A stretch of 64,000 bases of DNA from Volvox africanus (taxonomy: Eukaryota; Chlorophyta; Chlorophyceae; Chlamydomonadales; Volvocaceae), in contig BSDZ01000017.1 of NCBI GenBank assembly GCA_030268105.1, forward strand, positions 3,452,001-3,516,000. The letters run 5' to 3'. Positions 46,423 through 59,492 of this stretch are shown piece by piece. Position 1 is the stretch's first letter. Every line of letters begins with the position of its first letter. The translations under genes were made by a program, and so were the position numbers. Under the pieces are notes generated by a model. It was not told the DNA's origin. It saw nothing but the letters and a program-made list of their open reading frames with translations, and ran no database searches.

Positions 46423-48438
46423 ATGCTGCCCTGCCTTGCAACAAAGGCCAGAACGGCGATCTGCACCCCTCATGTACCAAATATTTCACCGGCTGGTGCT
46501 CCTGTGAAACGTGTCGTTCGCAGGCATCCGAACCGCATGGGGGTTTTGGCTTTCAGTACCGGAGGTAAGCTCATTTCGCGTTTTGTGCTGTGCATTTCCT
46601 CCCGAGCAAACCTCAAAAGACTTTAATTGTAAGTTGTATACATAGTTCAAGATGTTATGGGTTGGCATCTTCTGGTGGAGTTCTATTGATGCTGCAAGAG
46701 AAGGCAAGCAACCAAGCTGCTGTGGGTGCACATCAACGTGCATGCATGGGAAAAGAACTCATCAATTATGGAATATTATTTAATGTCAGATGAAGTTGCG
46801 GAATGGGAAGAACAAGCAATTAGTACTGATTAGGCTGGCGTCAAGGAGTAGTTGATCGGTCAGAGAGGTTTCGACCCTGTTTCTGTCCAGTATGTGTGCG
46901 GATTTCTCTGTATTGGCGGAAATGCCATCCATTGCAGCTGCACCTACCTACCGAAATCATCGCCTAACCGTATGTCTGACCTAATAGTCTCCCTGCCTGG
47001 TCTTCATTGGCCATGCCCGGCTTCTTCTTTACTTCTTCCTGTTAGTTGGGCGTTGGAATTCGCTATCTTTTTTGGTATGGTTCCCGCTCTGTACAGGGGA
47101 TACCCCTGAGGTGAATACGGTTGTCGATGGTCCGCTGTTTTCCTGTAAAGCAAGCGGCCAAACTTGGTTTTTGGCCCCCCTGCAATATTACTTCCTAACC
47201 GAAGGCCTTGACTTGCATTTCCATCAGGCGCCAACCCGGAGGTAAAGATAAGCATTGAGGGGATGATGTGCGATGGCTGCAGCTCCAGGATCGAGAAAGT
47301 ATTGAAGGCAAGGACTAAATTGAATCCACGGTGCAATTAATGATTGAACGTCCCTTTATGAACATCCAGCCTTGGATAGCGTACATAGCACTATAACACT
47401 ACTTCGTCCGTGGGGTTTGCTTGGCTCTTGCATTACTATTGCGTGGAGCTCAGCAGTCATCAGCAGTGCTGAAGGCAGCCTACTTCAGCTTATTAGAATG
47501 TATACCACGCATGGGAAACTTCTTTTGACGAAGGTAATATTGGATTAAGCATGATAAATTTATGCAACCCCCACTTGCAGGGGATGGACGCTGTGGAGGC
47601 AGTGAATGTCTCCCTGGAGGGCAAGGTAAGGGGTGCTTCACTTGGACAGAAATTGTTGTCCCAAGGAAGAGTGGCTTAAATCATGACGTGTGCTGGGCTG
47701 CTCAGTAGAGCGTTACTGGGTGGCAGTCCAACAGAAGCGCCCTGCCTCAAACCTACAGTTTCGATTGACGATAGTATGTTGCATACGTCTGGGCCTGGCT
47801 GGGGCAGATACATTGGGGAGCGAGATAGATCACGTACCAAAACACATTTCGAGTGAGGAGGAGCGTACCACCATAATAACCACCCCAATTAATCACCGTC
47901 AAGGTCTGTGAGGCACGGTGCCATGCTTCCCATGGGCGACCAGTATTCGCCTTAACTCACACTCATCACTAACGTCCAGTAGACTTCAGTCACAATGGTA
48001 GGCTCGCAAGTCGCAATAATTACGGCTGACTGTCGTAGCCTTGCAGGGGGCGCCCACTCAGACCATTCAACTTTCCAGACAACTTTGGGGCCCTGAGTGG
48101 TTTGATGCATGGCACGATTGCACCAATGCATGGCCAATGTAGAGTACGTATCTAACTTTGTCAAGTAGTACGCAATTTGCGTTCGTTCGTTCCATAATAC
48201 CGTGAACTACTCCCTAGGCGGCTAGGCTGTAGTCACGTTGGTGGGCGTCTTTCCTTATACGTTGCGCAAATCGTTTCCTCAACGGCTGCGTCCTGGGCCC
48301 CCCATTTACACACCTATCTAGGTAGCTGTGGTGCAACTTGCCAAGAAAGCTTGCAACAGTACTGAAGCACAGGCAGCTGCTGCTTCGGTTGTTGATTTGA
48401 TCAACAGCTTGGGTTTCGAGGCCAGATTACAGCAGTAG
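46423..48438 (+). CDS. HMA-domain metallochaperone-like protein, probably plastid-targeted
   Basis: Exons 46423-46564, 47228-47307, 47581-47625 and 48322-48438 give 127 aa, all phases consistent. The N-terminal ~47 residues are rich in Ala, Pro, Val and Arg with almost no acidic residues (MLPCLATKARTAICTPHVP...), as in a chloroplast transit peptide. The rest is one heavy-metal-associated domain: VKISIEGMMCDGCSSRIEKV with the metal-binding M-x-C-x-x-C, then GMDAVEAVNVSLEGKVAVV and a final helix SVVDLINSLGFEA. Such domains bind Cu(I) or related soft metals and hand them to P-type ATPases or enzymes. A plastid copper chaperone role is plausible, but the metal cannot be deduced. Intron 2 begins GC (AAG|GCAAGG) instead of GT. 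Exon 1 is placed by phase and donor quality and is the least certain part. Confidence 0.82.
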
Positions 48439-50979
48439 ACATCCAAGACATAAATCTACTAACTGTGTACAGCGAGAGCACACAGGTTTGTTGCAATCTG
48501 CCATTATCAGCTTCACTGCTTGCCAGAGGTCTGTGGGTACCACTCCGCAGCATGCCGAGTCAACAATTGCCAAAAGTGCGGCTTCTTGCCTGACGTGATG
48601 ACCTGTGACGCAGTTGGCTACGGAAGGATGGAAGGATGGATAGCGTGTGGACCCACTGGAGCCAGTCAGCGGACAGTGACGTCAGTGACGTCAGCCAACG
48701 TTACATGTGTGGCACATCCCTTGAGAAGCAAGACACTCTTGGGAAGGCCAATCGATGGCTAGATTTGTGAGAGGATAACGTCGTGCAAGTTGGTGTATTA
48801 CAGTACCGTGCACGCTAAAATGTGGCAATAAGCTACCTTCACAATCCGTGCGTAGTATGTACTGCTACCCAATTGGGTGGTACAGCACAATATACGTACG
48901 GTAGACAGACTATGTATTACCGACTAGCGTGTACAAGCCTGCTGTGCAGTTTGGGGATGTACATATGTAACTTGCTGATTATGCGAACTTTCTCGAGCTG
49001 CGGTCCAATACAATTGCTGCTTATGTTGTGAGGTAATCAAATTCTAGTAGGACTAAATGGCATGCACCGAGCGAGCGCGGGTAGACAGGGAAAACGAATT
49101 AGGGAAGGTGGGAATATGATGTTGATTAGGGCAATGGCAACGATCACTCACATTTACTAGTTGCGGCTGTAGAGCATGTATGGTACAGTTGGCGTGAAGC
49201 CTTGAAAGGACAATCCATGGTCCAGGATTGGTTTGACTTGATAGGACAGTTCAATACAAACTGTACTTGTGCTTCATGTGCATTGATCCCTGGTGGTGGG
49301 TTAAGTCCCTGCCCAAATCGAGGAAGACGGGATTAAAGTCCTTTGTTATTAGTAGATCACAGGAGGACAAAATCCATCCTCTTCGGCCGCTGCTGCTGTA
49401 TGTGGACTGGGCGGCCTCAGGGGCAGCGTGGTGGTGGAGGTGGCGCGTTTCTGAGTGCAGTGCTGGTGGTTACGGCACCGGTGCCATCAGGTGCTGCTGC
49501 AGCCGCGTCCATGATAGCTGTGCTTGCCTTGGGCAATGGACTCACTGCCATCGTCCCCTGATGTGATGTGGCAACTGGAGTTGCCGGCGCTGGTTGGAGC
49601 TGTAGGCCTGACACGGCTGGGTGGGACTGCCAAACAGTGGTCGGAAGAGGGAGACGTGGCCATGAACAAGTATTTCTGATGCAATGGCGGCTTTACATTT
49701 GGATCGGTTCAGAGATCAGCACCGACATCGCTGCTGCTGCCGCCAGTGCTACCGCCCGCGTCAAGGCTGAAACCCCAGCTGCTATTGCCCTCGGGATCCG
49801 AACTGCTCTCGTCGTGAACTAGGAGCAACGCTGACACTGTGTTGGAAGGTGTGAAGTCTGATGTTTTTCTGCTAACGCCGCCACAACTGCAGACGTTGCG
49901 GCAGGCGTAGATGTACCTCTGCGGCCCCTCCCTTGGCCCCTAACACTTTCGGCACCTCTAATACCGCCAAACTCAGCGACGGGGCCACTGAACTGCTACT
50001 GCTGCTGAGAGTGTGGCGGGGTAGACCCACTACGCACCCCTGGTTCTTGCGCTGTGACCTGGATTGCAAATGTGAGGTCCTGGGGTAAACCAGCCTGTAA
50101 GGATGAAATCCAAGGTGCTATGCACTCAGTGTTGTTAGATAAATACGGGATCTGCTGTTCGGCAAGTGCATGGGTCTTGTTTTTTGTGCCTCGCATTCGA
50201 CTTTGCGTTTAACGACTTTCTGCCCTTTCTCGAGGTCCTATGAGCCTCCTGGCTCGTCCGGCCCTTCCGGCTCTTTGGAGTTTGTGACTAAACCAATCCA
50301 AGTGCCCCGCAGCAAAAACGCTATCTGATTCAATGAGGCATAGCGTCTTTGGCGCTCCTGTGCCTGCCGTAGTCAGTTGCTTGGATTTTGTTTCCACGGC
50401 CAGACGTTTACATAAGGGGTGAGGAAACCTGATAATTCGACAGAGAACATTGAGTTCATCTTTTTCGAAATATTCCAAGAATTCGGGCCATGCAGAGAAG
50501 GCGCCAAAAGATTGGCTCAATGTCTGTAGACGAGAAATAATATATTTATTGAATGGCTTAAGAAGAACCCTTTTATTACAAAACATGAGAAGGTGCACAA
50601 TAGGCACGGCGAGGAAAGACGGTCTCAACCCCGCGACCACTCTGGACCATACTTGGTCACTATGATGCATGATGACACAGTTTGGATATTCCGAAGTGTG
50701 GAAAGTCACACAAACGTGAAGCCTTTTCTAGAAAGCCTTACTTTGTGTGTTTTGGAAAATGGTAACCAAGCAAGGTTACGTGTGTACGAAGTCCTCCATA
50801 TAAATCGTATCTATATGTGCTTCATGCGCTGACAAGTTAAGGTGTTACAAGCAGCATTAATTTGGTTATAAGCAAGAAATGCGATCTCGGTTAGCAGCCC
50901 TGCCATTTTTCATATCCGCTGAGGGGCACTATGCGACTTAACTTGCCACCTCACATAACCTCTATTTGTCCTCGTCCTT
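48439..50979. other. Spacer between HMA gene and BRUTUS-like gene
   Basis: TGTAA at 48966-48970 is a possible polyadenylation signal of the HMA gene. The 49400-50070 part is unusually rich in GCT/GCC and GGT triplets, giving Ala-rich open frames on both strands, and may hold an unresolved exon. A minus-strand start at 50196 with a CAG|GTCACA donor near 50060 is possible but isolated. The promoter of the BRUTUS-like gene should lie just upstream of 50980. Confidence 0.4.
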
Positions 50980-53900
50980 ATGGCTGGTGCATCAGGGCAA
51001 TTTGCGCCCACTTCTGCCTACGCAACGTCACCGGTTTATGTTTCTGCTCTGACGCGCTTTCCTCCAATCAACTTCATTTACGGACATTTCCACAATTCCA
51101 TCCGTGCCGAGCTTAGTATCCTTGCGGATAGGGTACGATCCTTGGAGGTGCCAACAGAAGGCGTTGGGTCTATGCTTAGCGATTTGCGTGAGCGGTACAA
51201 GTTTCTGGAGCAAGTCTACAAGTATCATAGCGCAGTTGAAGATGAGGTATGGTCCATGGGCTATTAGATGTATCAAACGTTGTGGCTCTTAGCTTTGCGC
51301 GCGGTTTGCACAGGTCTTGTACCCAACGCTGGATTCCAAGGTCCCGAATGTAACCCGAGCATATAGCATTGAACACCAGGACGAGGTTTGTCTATTTCTT
51401 GGGTGGAAATTCAGTCTAGATGTGGACTTCACGTGCTTCTCAACTAGGCACGATTCTTTCAGCAACCAAGCCAAATTGCTCTGTCTTTGACTACAGGAAA
51501 TTCTTTTTGAGCAGCTGAGTCAGCTGCTTGCAACAGCGCTCGAAGAAAGTGAGAGCAAACGTAAGGGAACAATAAGGTAGGTTTCGCTACCCCCACCGTA
51601 TGTGACAAAGGATGCCGAGAGTGAGTTCTGCAATGCAGGGCGCTCATTTGCAAGGTTGAAGAGATTCACACGACTCTCAGGAAACACCTGGCGAAGGAGG
51701 AGGAGCAGCTACTGCCGCTCCTGCTGGAGCATTTCACCTTTGCCGAACAGGCAGAGCTGGTTGCACAATTCCTCTACAGCATTCCTCTTGAGACAGTGGA
51801 GCGAGTGTTATCACAACTGAAGCCCCACATTCCTCGGGTAAGGGTACCCGGATGTGGCCCTACCCGACTTCTCGTCTGTGTTTACGTACGCATACACATT
51901 GTGTTGCCGCTTTTCTGCGTGTTTCAGGATGAGCAAGAGCAGCTCCTGGTTGAAATAAGGAAGGTTATTCCGGATAACCTATTATCGCAGCTGCTGATGA
52001 CTTGGCTGCGGCCTGCGGCAGATATGCCAACCACGCATGCCAGCATCAGCGGGACGGAGCGGCCAGCGGGCTTGGTTTGCTGTGGCAATCCAAGTGCGTG
52101 CATGTACAGTCCACAACCAACAACTTCGCCAAGCCTGGCCCCTGCTGTGTCTTCAGCCAATGAGCATGTCGAACAGCGGGAGCAAAGAGCAGCCTATAGA
52201 ACGCCTTCCAACGGCAATGTCGTCTATGTCGCGGGTCCTGTCATGCAAGATGGAGCCCCTTACACCGCGGCGGAGCAGCTACCGGTAATGCAGCAGGTCA
52301 GCAGAGCCCCGCCCTCTGCATTTCACCATTTCAGGATACCGGCTGTGGCGGCTTCGGCGGCTATTGGCTCTGCTGAGGGCAGTGATAGAGCCATAGGCTC
52401 CGTGCCGCTGCAGGATATTATACATTTCCACCGGATCATCTGCTCATCACTCGCTGATTTCGCCCAGGAGGCACGAGCACTGCAGTTGGGGCGCGGTGTC
52501 ACAGCTGCACATCTGTCAGCACTGCTGGAACGGCACCGCTTCCTACGGTCCGTGTATGTGTTTCACTCAATCAGCGAGGAGGAGGTGCTGTTTCCCGAGG
52601 TTCAGCGCCTGGCAACCAATGTGGGCGGCATGGCTGCAAAACAATGTGAAAAAGACCATCAGGCAGAGCTTTCAAGCTTTGAGGATTTGGGTCGCATGTT
52701 GGCCGACGTGCGCTCCTTCGCTCGGCGTGGGCGTAAGGTGGGGATGTGGGTCAATGGGAAATTAGTACGTATTGTGACTAGGTATAGGCTGATGCTGTGC
52801 CGGTGCGCGTGACATTTAGTGTTGCGTTTTGCGTTTGGTGCATTAGTTGGAAGAATGGGTTATGTAGTGGGGTTGTTATCCCGAACCTTTTCTTTGCGGT
52901 TTGTGACGTTAGGGTAGAGAGAACGTGGATTGGTATTGTAAGGTTGCTGTTACGGAAGCGAACGCATTTGGAATCGACTAGTAGATTGCAGCTAAACAGC
53001 TTTATCGCTGCTGATATTCTGCTTATCTACGATTTCTTAGTACCCACAAATACGTGGAACATGCCTGTTTTGCTTGAATTGCAGGAAGTTGCTTCCATGC
53101 TGGAGAAGCTGTGCTGCAGTGCCGAGGCCGTGCACAAGTCCATTCAGCATCACATGCAGCGGGAGGAGACAGACGTGTTCCCCCTGCTAGAGGCGCACCT
53201 ATGCGAGGCGCAGCAGCGGGTGCTGGTATATCGCACGATTCGAGCCATGCCGCTGCGCCTGCTTGAGAGGGTGATGCCCTGGGTCGTTAGTAAGTGTTGG
53301 AGGGCGGCAGGGGTGTTGTTTGAACCGAAGGTACTGGGAGCATATTGGGAGCTTGCTCTCTGGTCGCCGGAAAAGAGGTCAACGTAGGGATCGGCAACTG
53401 TTGCAGCTGGTATTGTAGGTAAATAGCTGCTTCTGTGCCTCTCAAGCCTAATTCTCTATCGCCGGCTCGAGAGTGATATCGGTGCACGCATGGTTTCGCT
53501 CGTATTTGCTTGCATTCGGTCGGATCATAAGACCAGAATGACGCCTGGCTGTCTTGCGCCAGGTGGCTTGGACGATGCCGCTGCGGTATCACTGCTTTCC
53601 AATATTCGCCTTGGCGCGCCCGCTAGTGATCGGCCCCTCGTGGAACTATTATCGCGCTGGGCGTGGCGTGGAAGGCCGAGCATGGCGCCATTTTGCGGAC
53701 CGGGCCATGGAGATAATTGGGCGCACGTATCAAGACCGTGTAAGTTGCCTGGACAGTCGATTGGCAATAACTCGCAAACGGAGGGCATTTTGTCGGCCAA
53801 GGTTCAATGCTCTTGGGGCAGATTATCAGCACATTGACCCCAAGCAATCGCAATGCGCCCAGCTTGGGAGTTTCAAGGAGGAAGTCCACCCTTTCAGTCT

Positions 53901-56900
53901 GGCGTTGGCCTCCCTGACGACCTTTCCGAACTGCTACGCTTACTGTTTTAATCTCCTGCGTGTTTGGACAGGTGTTGGCGGGGACGCGTTGGACACTTGC
54001 GGGCCCCGTCTCCTCCACGAGTCGTTCCCGGGTGGTTCCGCCTCCCACTATCTTGCCACAACAACGGATGAGGGCGGGGCTGTACGCAAGCGGCAGAGGG
54101 TGTCGGACGAGTCGGCACATATGAAGGTCTCAGGTAGCTTCGGTGGTGATCTCCGTACGGCTGCGGATGTTGTGTTTAACGCTCCGCGCGCTGGCGCCGA
54201 ACACGGAGCCCATAGCGTCGTGGAAATGGATCTGAGCACGGCACCCCGGGCGCTGATGCGGGGACCAGAGGAATCCGGGACAACGGTTGTCGCGACGCCT
54301 TATGGTGCGTAATTGGAAATGGACATTATGACAAGCCAGGCATGGCCAGCATGCCAATCTTTGTTACCTGGGACCTGGCACAGCTATTGGGAACGGGTGC
54401 GGATTCCGTCAATATTTCGATACGCACCCGGGCCGCCACGTCACTGCGCTGCAGGGTCAGAACGGATGCCCCATGATGGCCAGGCCATTGGCGGACCACG
54501 TGAATGCACCTGCGACGGCGGTGCGACCAATGTGAGTGGAAGCGTGGGCCCCTACAACCCCATCGATCACATCTTCCAGTTCCACAAAGCTCTCCGCCAA
54601 GAATTAAAACAGATGGAAGCGGACGCCATGCACCTTGAACACGTGGTACTGACCTGGGTACGGCATCACAAGCAAGTCCAGCCGCAGCTGTCAAGTGCGC
54701 CCGTTGGTCCAGGATCGCCCGAAGCCGAGGAAAGTTTGGGGCAGGATGGTGACGTGCATCCGGCGCGGGTACAGGCGGTTCAGAGTGTCGGAACGTTGGT
54801 ACGGTGCGCCCAGCCCATCGCCCTGCTGGACCCTGGGCTCACGGGGCCCTTGGATAGCGGCCGCGTGGCAACGGCGCGCGGTGGGCTGTTGCCTGTGCTT
54901 CAAAATTTCCACGGGCGCTTTCAATTCTTACAGGTATGATGGACCGCATATCGCTTTGCTCAAGGGTGCCGATGATGGGCGGACTGTCTTCGGGTATAAA
55001 ACTCGAGGAAGTACCTGTATATGAGATGCTTCCGTGTACGTCCAAAGCCAGTCAAACGCCAGTAGTCATGGATAGCACCTGCTGTTATGCAGCTTTTTAT
55101 TTATGGGGGTGTGCTGCTTGGATTTAAAAGTCTCCGTCACGGGCGCAGAGCTAGCAACTGGTGAATCCGTGCACCGTGTCTGGGCGCAGGGTATTTACCG
55201 TGCCCACAGCAAATCCGAGGACGAGATTGTGTTTCCTGCGTTGGAGGCAAAGCAGGCGCTGCGTAACGTCAGTCACGCGTACACCCTGGACCACCGACAA
55301 GAGGAGCAGCTGTTTGCAGATTTGGAAGCGGTGCGGCGTGGGTGGGGTTTCCGTCCGACATAAGAGGCCTTACGCTGAGGTCCTCTTTCCAGGTGCCAGG
55401 GCTGATATGACCACAGTGAGGGAAGGAGCGATGGCCAAGGCCCGAACCACTATGGTCCGCAGTCAACGATTTGCGTCCGGTTATCTGATCTGATCTGTAT
55501 CTTATGTTCTCAGTTTCTTGTTACAAGTTTTAATGTTTTCCTTGTCTTCCTACTGCCGGGCCCGATCTGGAACCCTGCTCGCTGTCATTAGGCCATTGAC
55601 AAGTTCCGTGCCGTTGACTTGTTAACCTCTGGTCACGAAGAGGAGCTGTCGCGGCATGTGATGGGCGTGCGGCGCATGTGCGCTGCCGTTCGTGCTTCCT
55701 TGGAGACCCACATCCGTTCAGAGGAGAGTGAGCTGTGGCCATTGTTCACGGAGCACTTCAGCCGAGAGGAGCAACAGTATCTGGTGGGAGTCATCATTGG
55801 CCGCACCGGAGCGCAGGTGCTTCAGGCGCTACTGCCCTGGGTATCAGGTGGGACAGCGGCAGGTGACGGGCTGTGGCTAACGACGTGCGTTGAATGCGTG
55901 TTACCACGTCTGCGCGGTTTTTTACTCAGTTTCTAGTGTGCCAGGCTCAATAGGACGGATATTGATAAACCCTACAATTTCGATTCTTGGCCGTGGTGAC
56001 TGTTTCCTGCCGTACACCTAGCACCCCCCCGCCTGCCCGTCGGGTGCGTCTCGGGGCGCACAGGAGCTGTCCGGTTCATTCAGGCTCCTTATAACAAAGA
56101 GCTCATGTCTTAAGCCTCAATATTTCTTATTATTTCTGTCCAGAGACGTTCAGCGAGGAGGAGCGGGACGCGATGATGGACTCACTTCGTGCCGCAACCC
56201 GCAACACCATGTTCGACCAATGGCTGGAGGCTGTGCAAGGGGGCACTGGGGCTGGAGCCAGCATTAGTTCAGGGACCAGCGGCAGCGGCGCGGATAGTGG
56301 CGCCCCCAGCCGAGCCAGCTCAATTGGAGTGGGCGATCTGGGGGCTGTGCATGCGAGCCAGCAGCCATTGCAGGATGTGGCGGAATACCTGGCAGGTGGG
56401 CGCAGTGTGACAAGGCCGACTTCTGGACTGCTGAACTTGCGGCAGAGGTTGCGTAATCACGCGACGTTATCCACAGCGCGTTACATGCCTGTTGGATAAA
56501 GGCTCAGGGTTTTCCATGCAGGTGGCACATAGTTTGCCGTTCTGCGGTAGCACTAGGTGGCGTGTTAATCGAAGGGGCCTACTACACGGTCTGCTGTTTG
56601 ATTATTAGGCGCCCTTGTTTCATGTGGGGAACTGTGCTCTTGGGAAGGTGGTTCGGATCCCTGTGCTGGAGACTCTACCTTGCCAATCCTAGGCGATTAG
56701 GTCACCTCTTCCGGAGCCCAGTAGATGAGTGCATAATTGATCGCAACTGGAAGGTGAGCTCCAAATTGGAATGTTTATGCATCGGCGGGTTGGCTGACTA
56801 GCTGGCTGCTGGTTTTACCATAACATGTGATATGCAGGCGGTGGGTCTGGGTCTGCTGCAGCGCTGGACGGAGACACCTCCAGAGCGCTCACCATAGTTT

Positions 56901-59492
56901 CTGGCGGTCCGGCCCCGGGAGCTATGGCTGACAGCATGTCCTTCCGCCCGGGCTGGGAAGACATTTTCCGCATGAACCAGCAGCAGCTTGAGGCGGCCAT
57001 ACACAGGTAAACACAGGTGTTCGAAGAGGCAACATCTGGCAGAGCACATTTGCATTTGCAGAGTGTATACGCCGGAGCCAATATTGCCATTAGAGAGGGG
57101 GGAATACGCATGCCGAAGGGAATTAGGATTGCTGGATTGGTCAAAAACGTTGCTAATGCTTCATCCATCCTCTGGCAACATGTGAATATGCCCCATTTCG
57201 TTAGGGTGAAACATTGTCCCTTTAGCGGAGCTTTGAGTCGTGCAGCAATTCTGCCGGCGTATACATTGCTATGCTATGCCATGGTTTGGCAACGCGCTCG
57301 AGTACGCCCTTCATCCAGCTCAGCTTTTGACTGCAAACCTGAGGACTTACAATCGGCATCCTTCCATTAGGACCACCCGTCCCTGACAGTGACGACGGGG
57401 CCCTAGGCAGGGGGATCTATAGCTGCACACGTCGGCGTTTCGGGCTTGGGGAATGACGTGATTCCACGCGTGTCAGCTGCCTTGATGCTCGCCGATTGCA
57501 TGCCTTCTACTTCCGTCGTTGGTCGAAGGGTATCCAACGACTCGTCCTTGGAGCCCGAGCGCAAGGCCTACTTAATGCAGAACATCATGGTATCCAAGTA
57601 CATTGTGGCGCAACAGCGTCGGATGGGTAATCTTAACATCGAAGCAGGACGACAGCTTTTGCATCGCCAGGAGAACGCCCCCCGGACGCTCGGGCAGGGC
57701 ACAGCTGCTGCGGGTCTGACAGCTTTGGCTTGCGCAGGTGCGCACCGTGGGTATTGCACCGATGCCGGGCACTGATGCTCAGGATCTTGCGCGACTGGCA
57801 TAGGTAACAGTTCTTGTAGCAGAGCATGAAGAACGAATGACGGGATCGGGCCCGCTATTCATGTATTTGCATGAGGGAATGGAGCCCTTGTGTACCCGCC
57901 AGCAAGCCATCTTGACTTCCTACTATACCTGCTCGCCGCTTTTTGGCCGCACAGGTGTCGCGGTTGACTGCACCACATCTTGCGCTGCAGCAGCAGTGGA
58001 GACGGCGGACTCTGTCATCCACCACTCGTTCCATGATGCTACCGCCGGCGTCCTGGGTTGCAAGCACTACCGCCGGAAGTGTCAGCTTGTCGCTCCTTGT
58101 TGCGGCAAGATTTTCACGTGCCGGTAAGATGCATACAATTTGTGCGGAAATTTTTGCAGTGTCGACTTGGAAAGGTGCGAGATGCAGGTTGTCTAATTTG
58201 ATAGGAAGCCTGTTATGCAGCTTAGGTGCATCGTATATATGCAATATAGCGCTAATGTGGCCACCATTGGACCGCGTCATTTGGGTCCGGTGTTTTCCAT
58301 GTGCCGCATGTTGATACGATAGCCAAACATCCCATACTGATGACAGTTCTGGTAGGCAAACTGATAGGCACACTTCCCCCGTGGTGAAGGTTCTGATACT
58401 ACGCCTGATCCCCCCCTGCCATTAGGCTATGCCACGACGATGCATGCGACCACCGGATGGACCGTTACGCCGTCAGTGAGATGTACTGCATGATGTGTGG
58501 CATGCGTCAGCCGGTGGGGGGAACGTGTTGCTGCTGTGGTGCCGCCATGGCGCGCTACGTGTGCAACATCTGCCACTTGTTCGACGACGAGCCAGGGAAG
58601 GACATCTACCACTGCCCTTTTTGCAACGTCTGCAGGTACGACGCCCCTTGGTAACGGCAGTAACGGCTTTACCTTATTAGCAGTCGCGCCGGGTGAAAAC
58701 TTGCTGAGACAATTAGGGGATACCCACGCGGCTTGCATGCGACGTTGGCCAAAGCACATTCGAGGTGACCGTCTGCATAAGGTCCTACTAAGCGCTAGGT
58801 GATAAGATCTATGCACTATCTACGGACCGGCATTATCGCTGGTGTGGACGTTACTCTCTGCCGCAGGCGAGGACGCGGCTTGGGCGTGGACTTCTTCCAC
58901 TGCATGAACTGCAACGCCTGCATGAGCCTAACGTTATTCAGCAGTCACAAGTGCCGCGAGAAATGCATCGAGGGCAACTGCCCTGTCTGCCACGAGGCGC
59001 TGTTCGACAGCAGCCAACCTATCAAGGTACGGACATACGCGAGCCTTGGGGCTTGTTCGTGCTTGTTCGAGGCTCGGTGCGTTTCTGTGGTAGGATACGA
59101 AGTGTGCCAAGAGGCAAAACGCATCAACGTTTACTGTGTCGGCCGCGCCTCCCCGGTGCATGGACGCGCTTATCCTCTGTTATCAGCTGCCATCCTTCGT
59201 CTCTCACCCTCCACAGGAGCTGCCTTGCGGCCACTTTATGCACAGCAGCTGCTTCCTCACGTATACGCGGTATAATTATACCTGCCCGCTATGCTGCAAG
59301 TCTGTCGGGGATATGTCCGTGTACTTCCAGATGCTGGATTCGCTGCTCGCTTCTGAGAGGCTGCCGCCCGAGTATGGGGGCCGCATGCAGCAGGTACTAT
59401 GCAATGACTGCGGCAAGATGGGCTTTGCAGCCTTCCACTTCGTGTACCATTCCTGTCCCCACTGCCGCTCCTACAACACACGTGTGTTGTGA
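50980..59492 (+). CDS. BRUTUS/HRZ-like hemerythrin RING E3 ubiquitin ligase
   Basis: There are 18 exons: 50980-51246, 51314-51385, 51497-51576, 51639-51837, 51928-52737, 53085-53289, 53563-53739, 53972-54304, 54455-54933, 55190-55330, 55592-55847, 56144-56395, 56838-57006, 57529-57626, 57955-58123, 58426-58635, 58867-59026 and 59217-59492. Their lengths sum to 4353 nt (1450 aa) with consistent phases. Three hemerythrin regions start at about residues 30 (GHFHNS), 370 (IHFHRI) and 750 (FQFHKAL). Each has the His and Glu ligand pattern, for example [17 protein letters not shown] and [10 protein letters not shown]. Then come a CHY zinc finger from residue 1214 ([18 protein letters not shown]), CTCHY, a RING from 1344 ([18 protein letters not shown]) and a C-terminal zinc ribbon (CNDCGK, CPHC). 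In plants this protein senses iron through the hemerythrin centres and ubiquitinates group IVc bHLH factors. It is about 200 residues longer than Arabidopsis BTS because of linkers, one holding a basic KRQR patch. Confidence 0.95.

Noticed and set aside
57735..57800. Extra exon of the BRUTUS-like gene between exons 14 and 15
   Set aside because: A GCGCAG acceptor and GTAACA donor exist, but the required phase meets a stop codon. Exons 14 and 15 join in phase without it.
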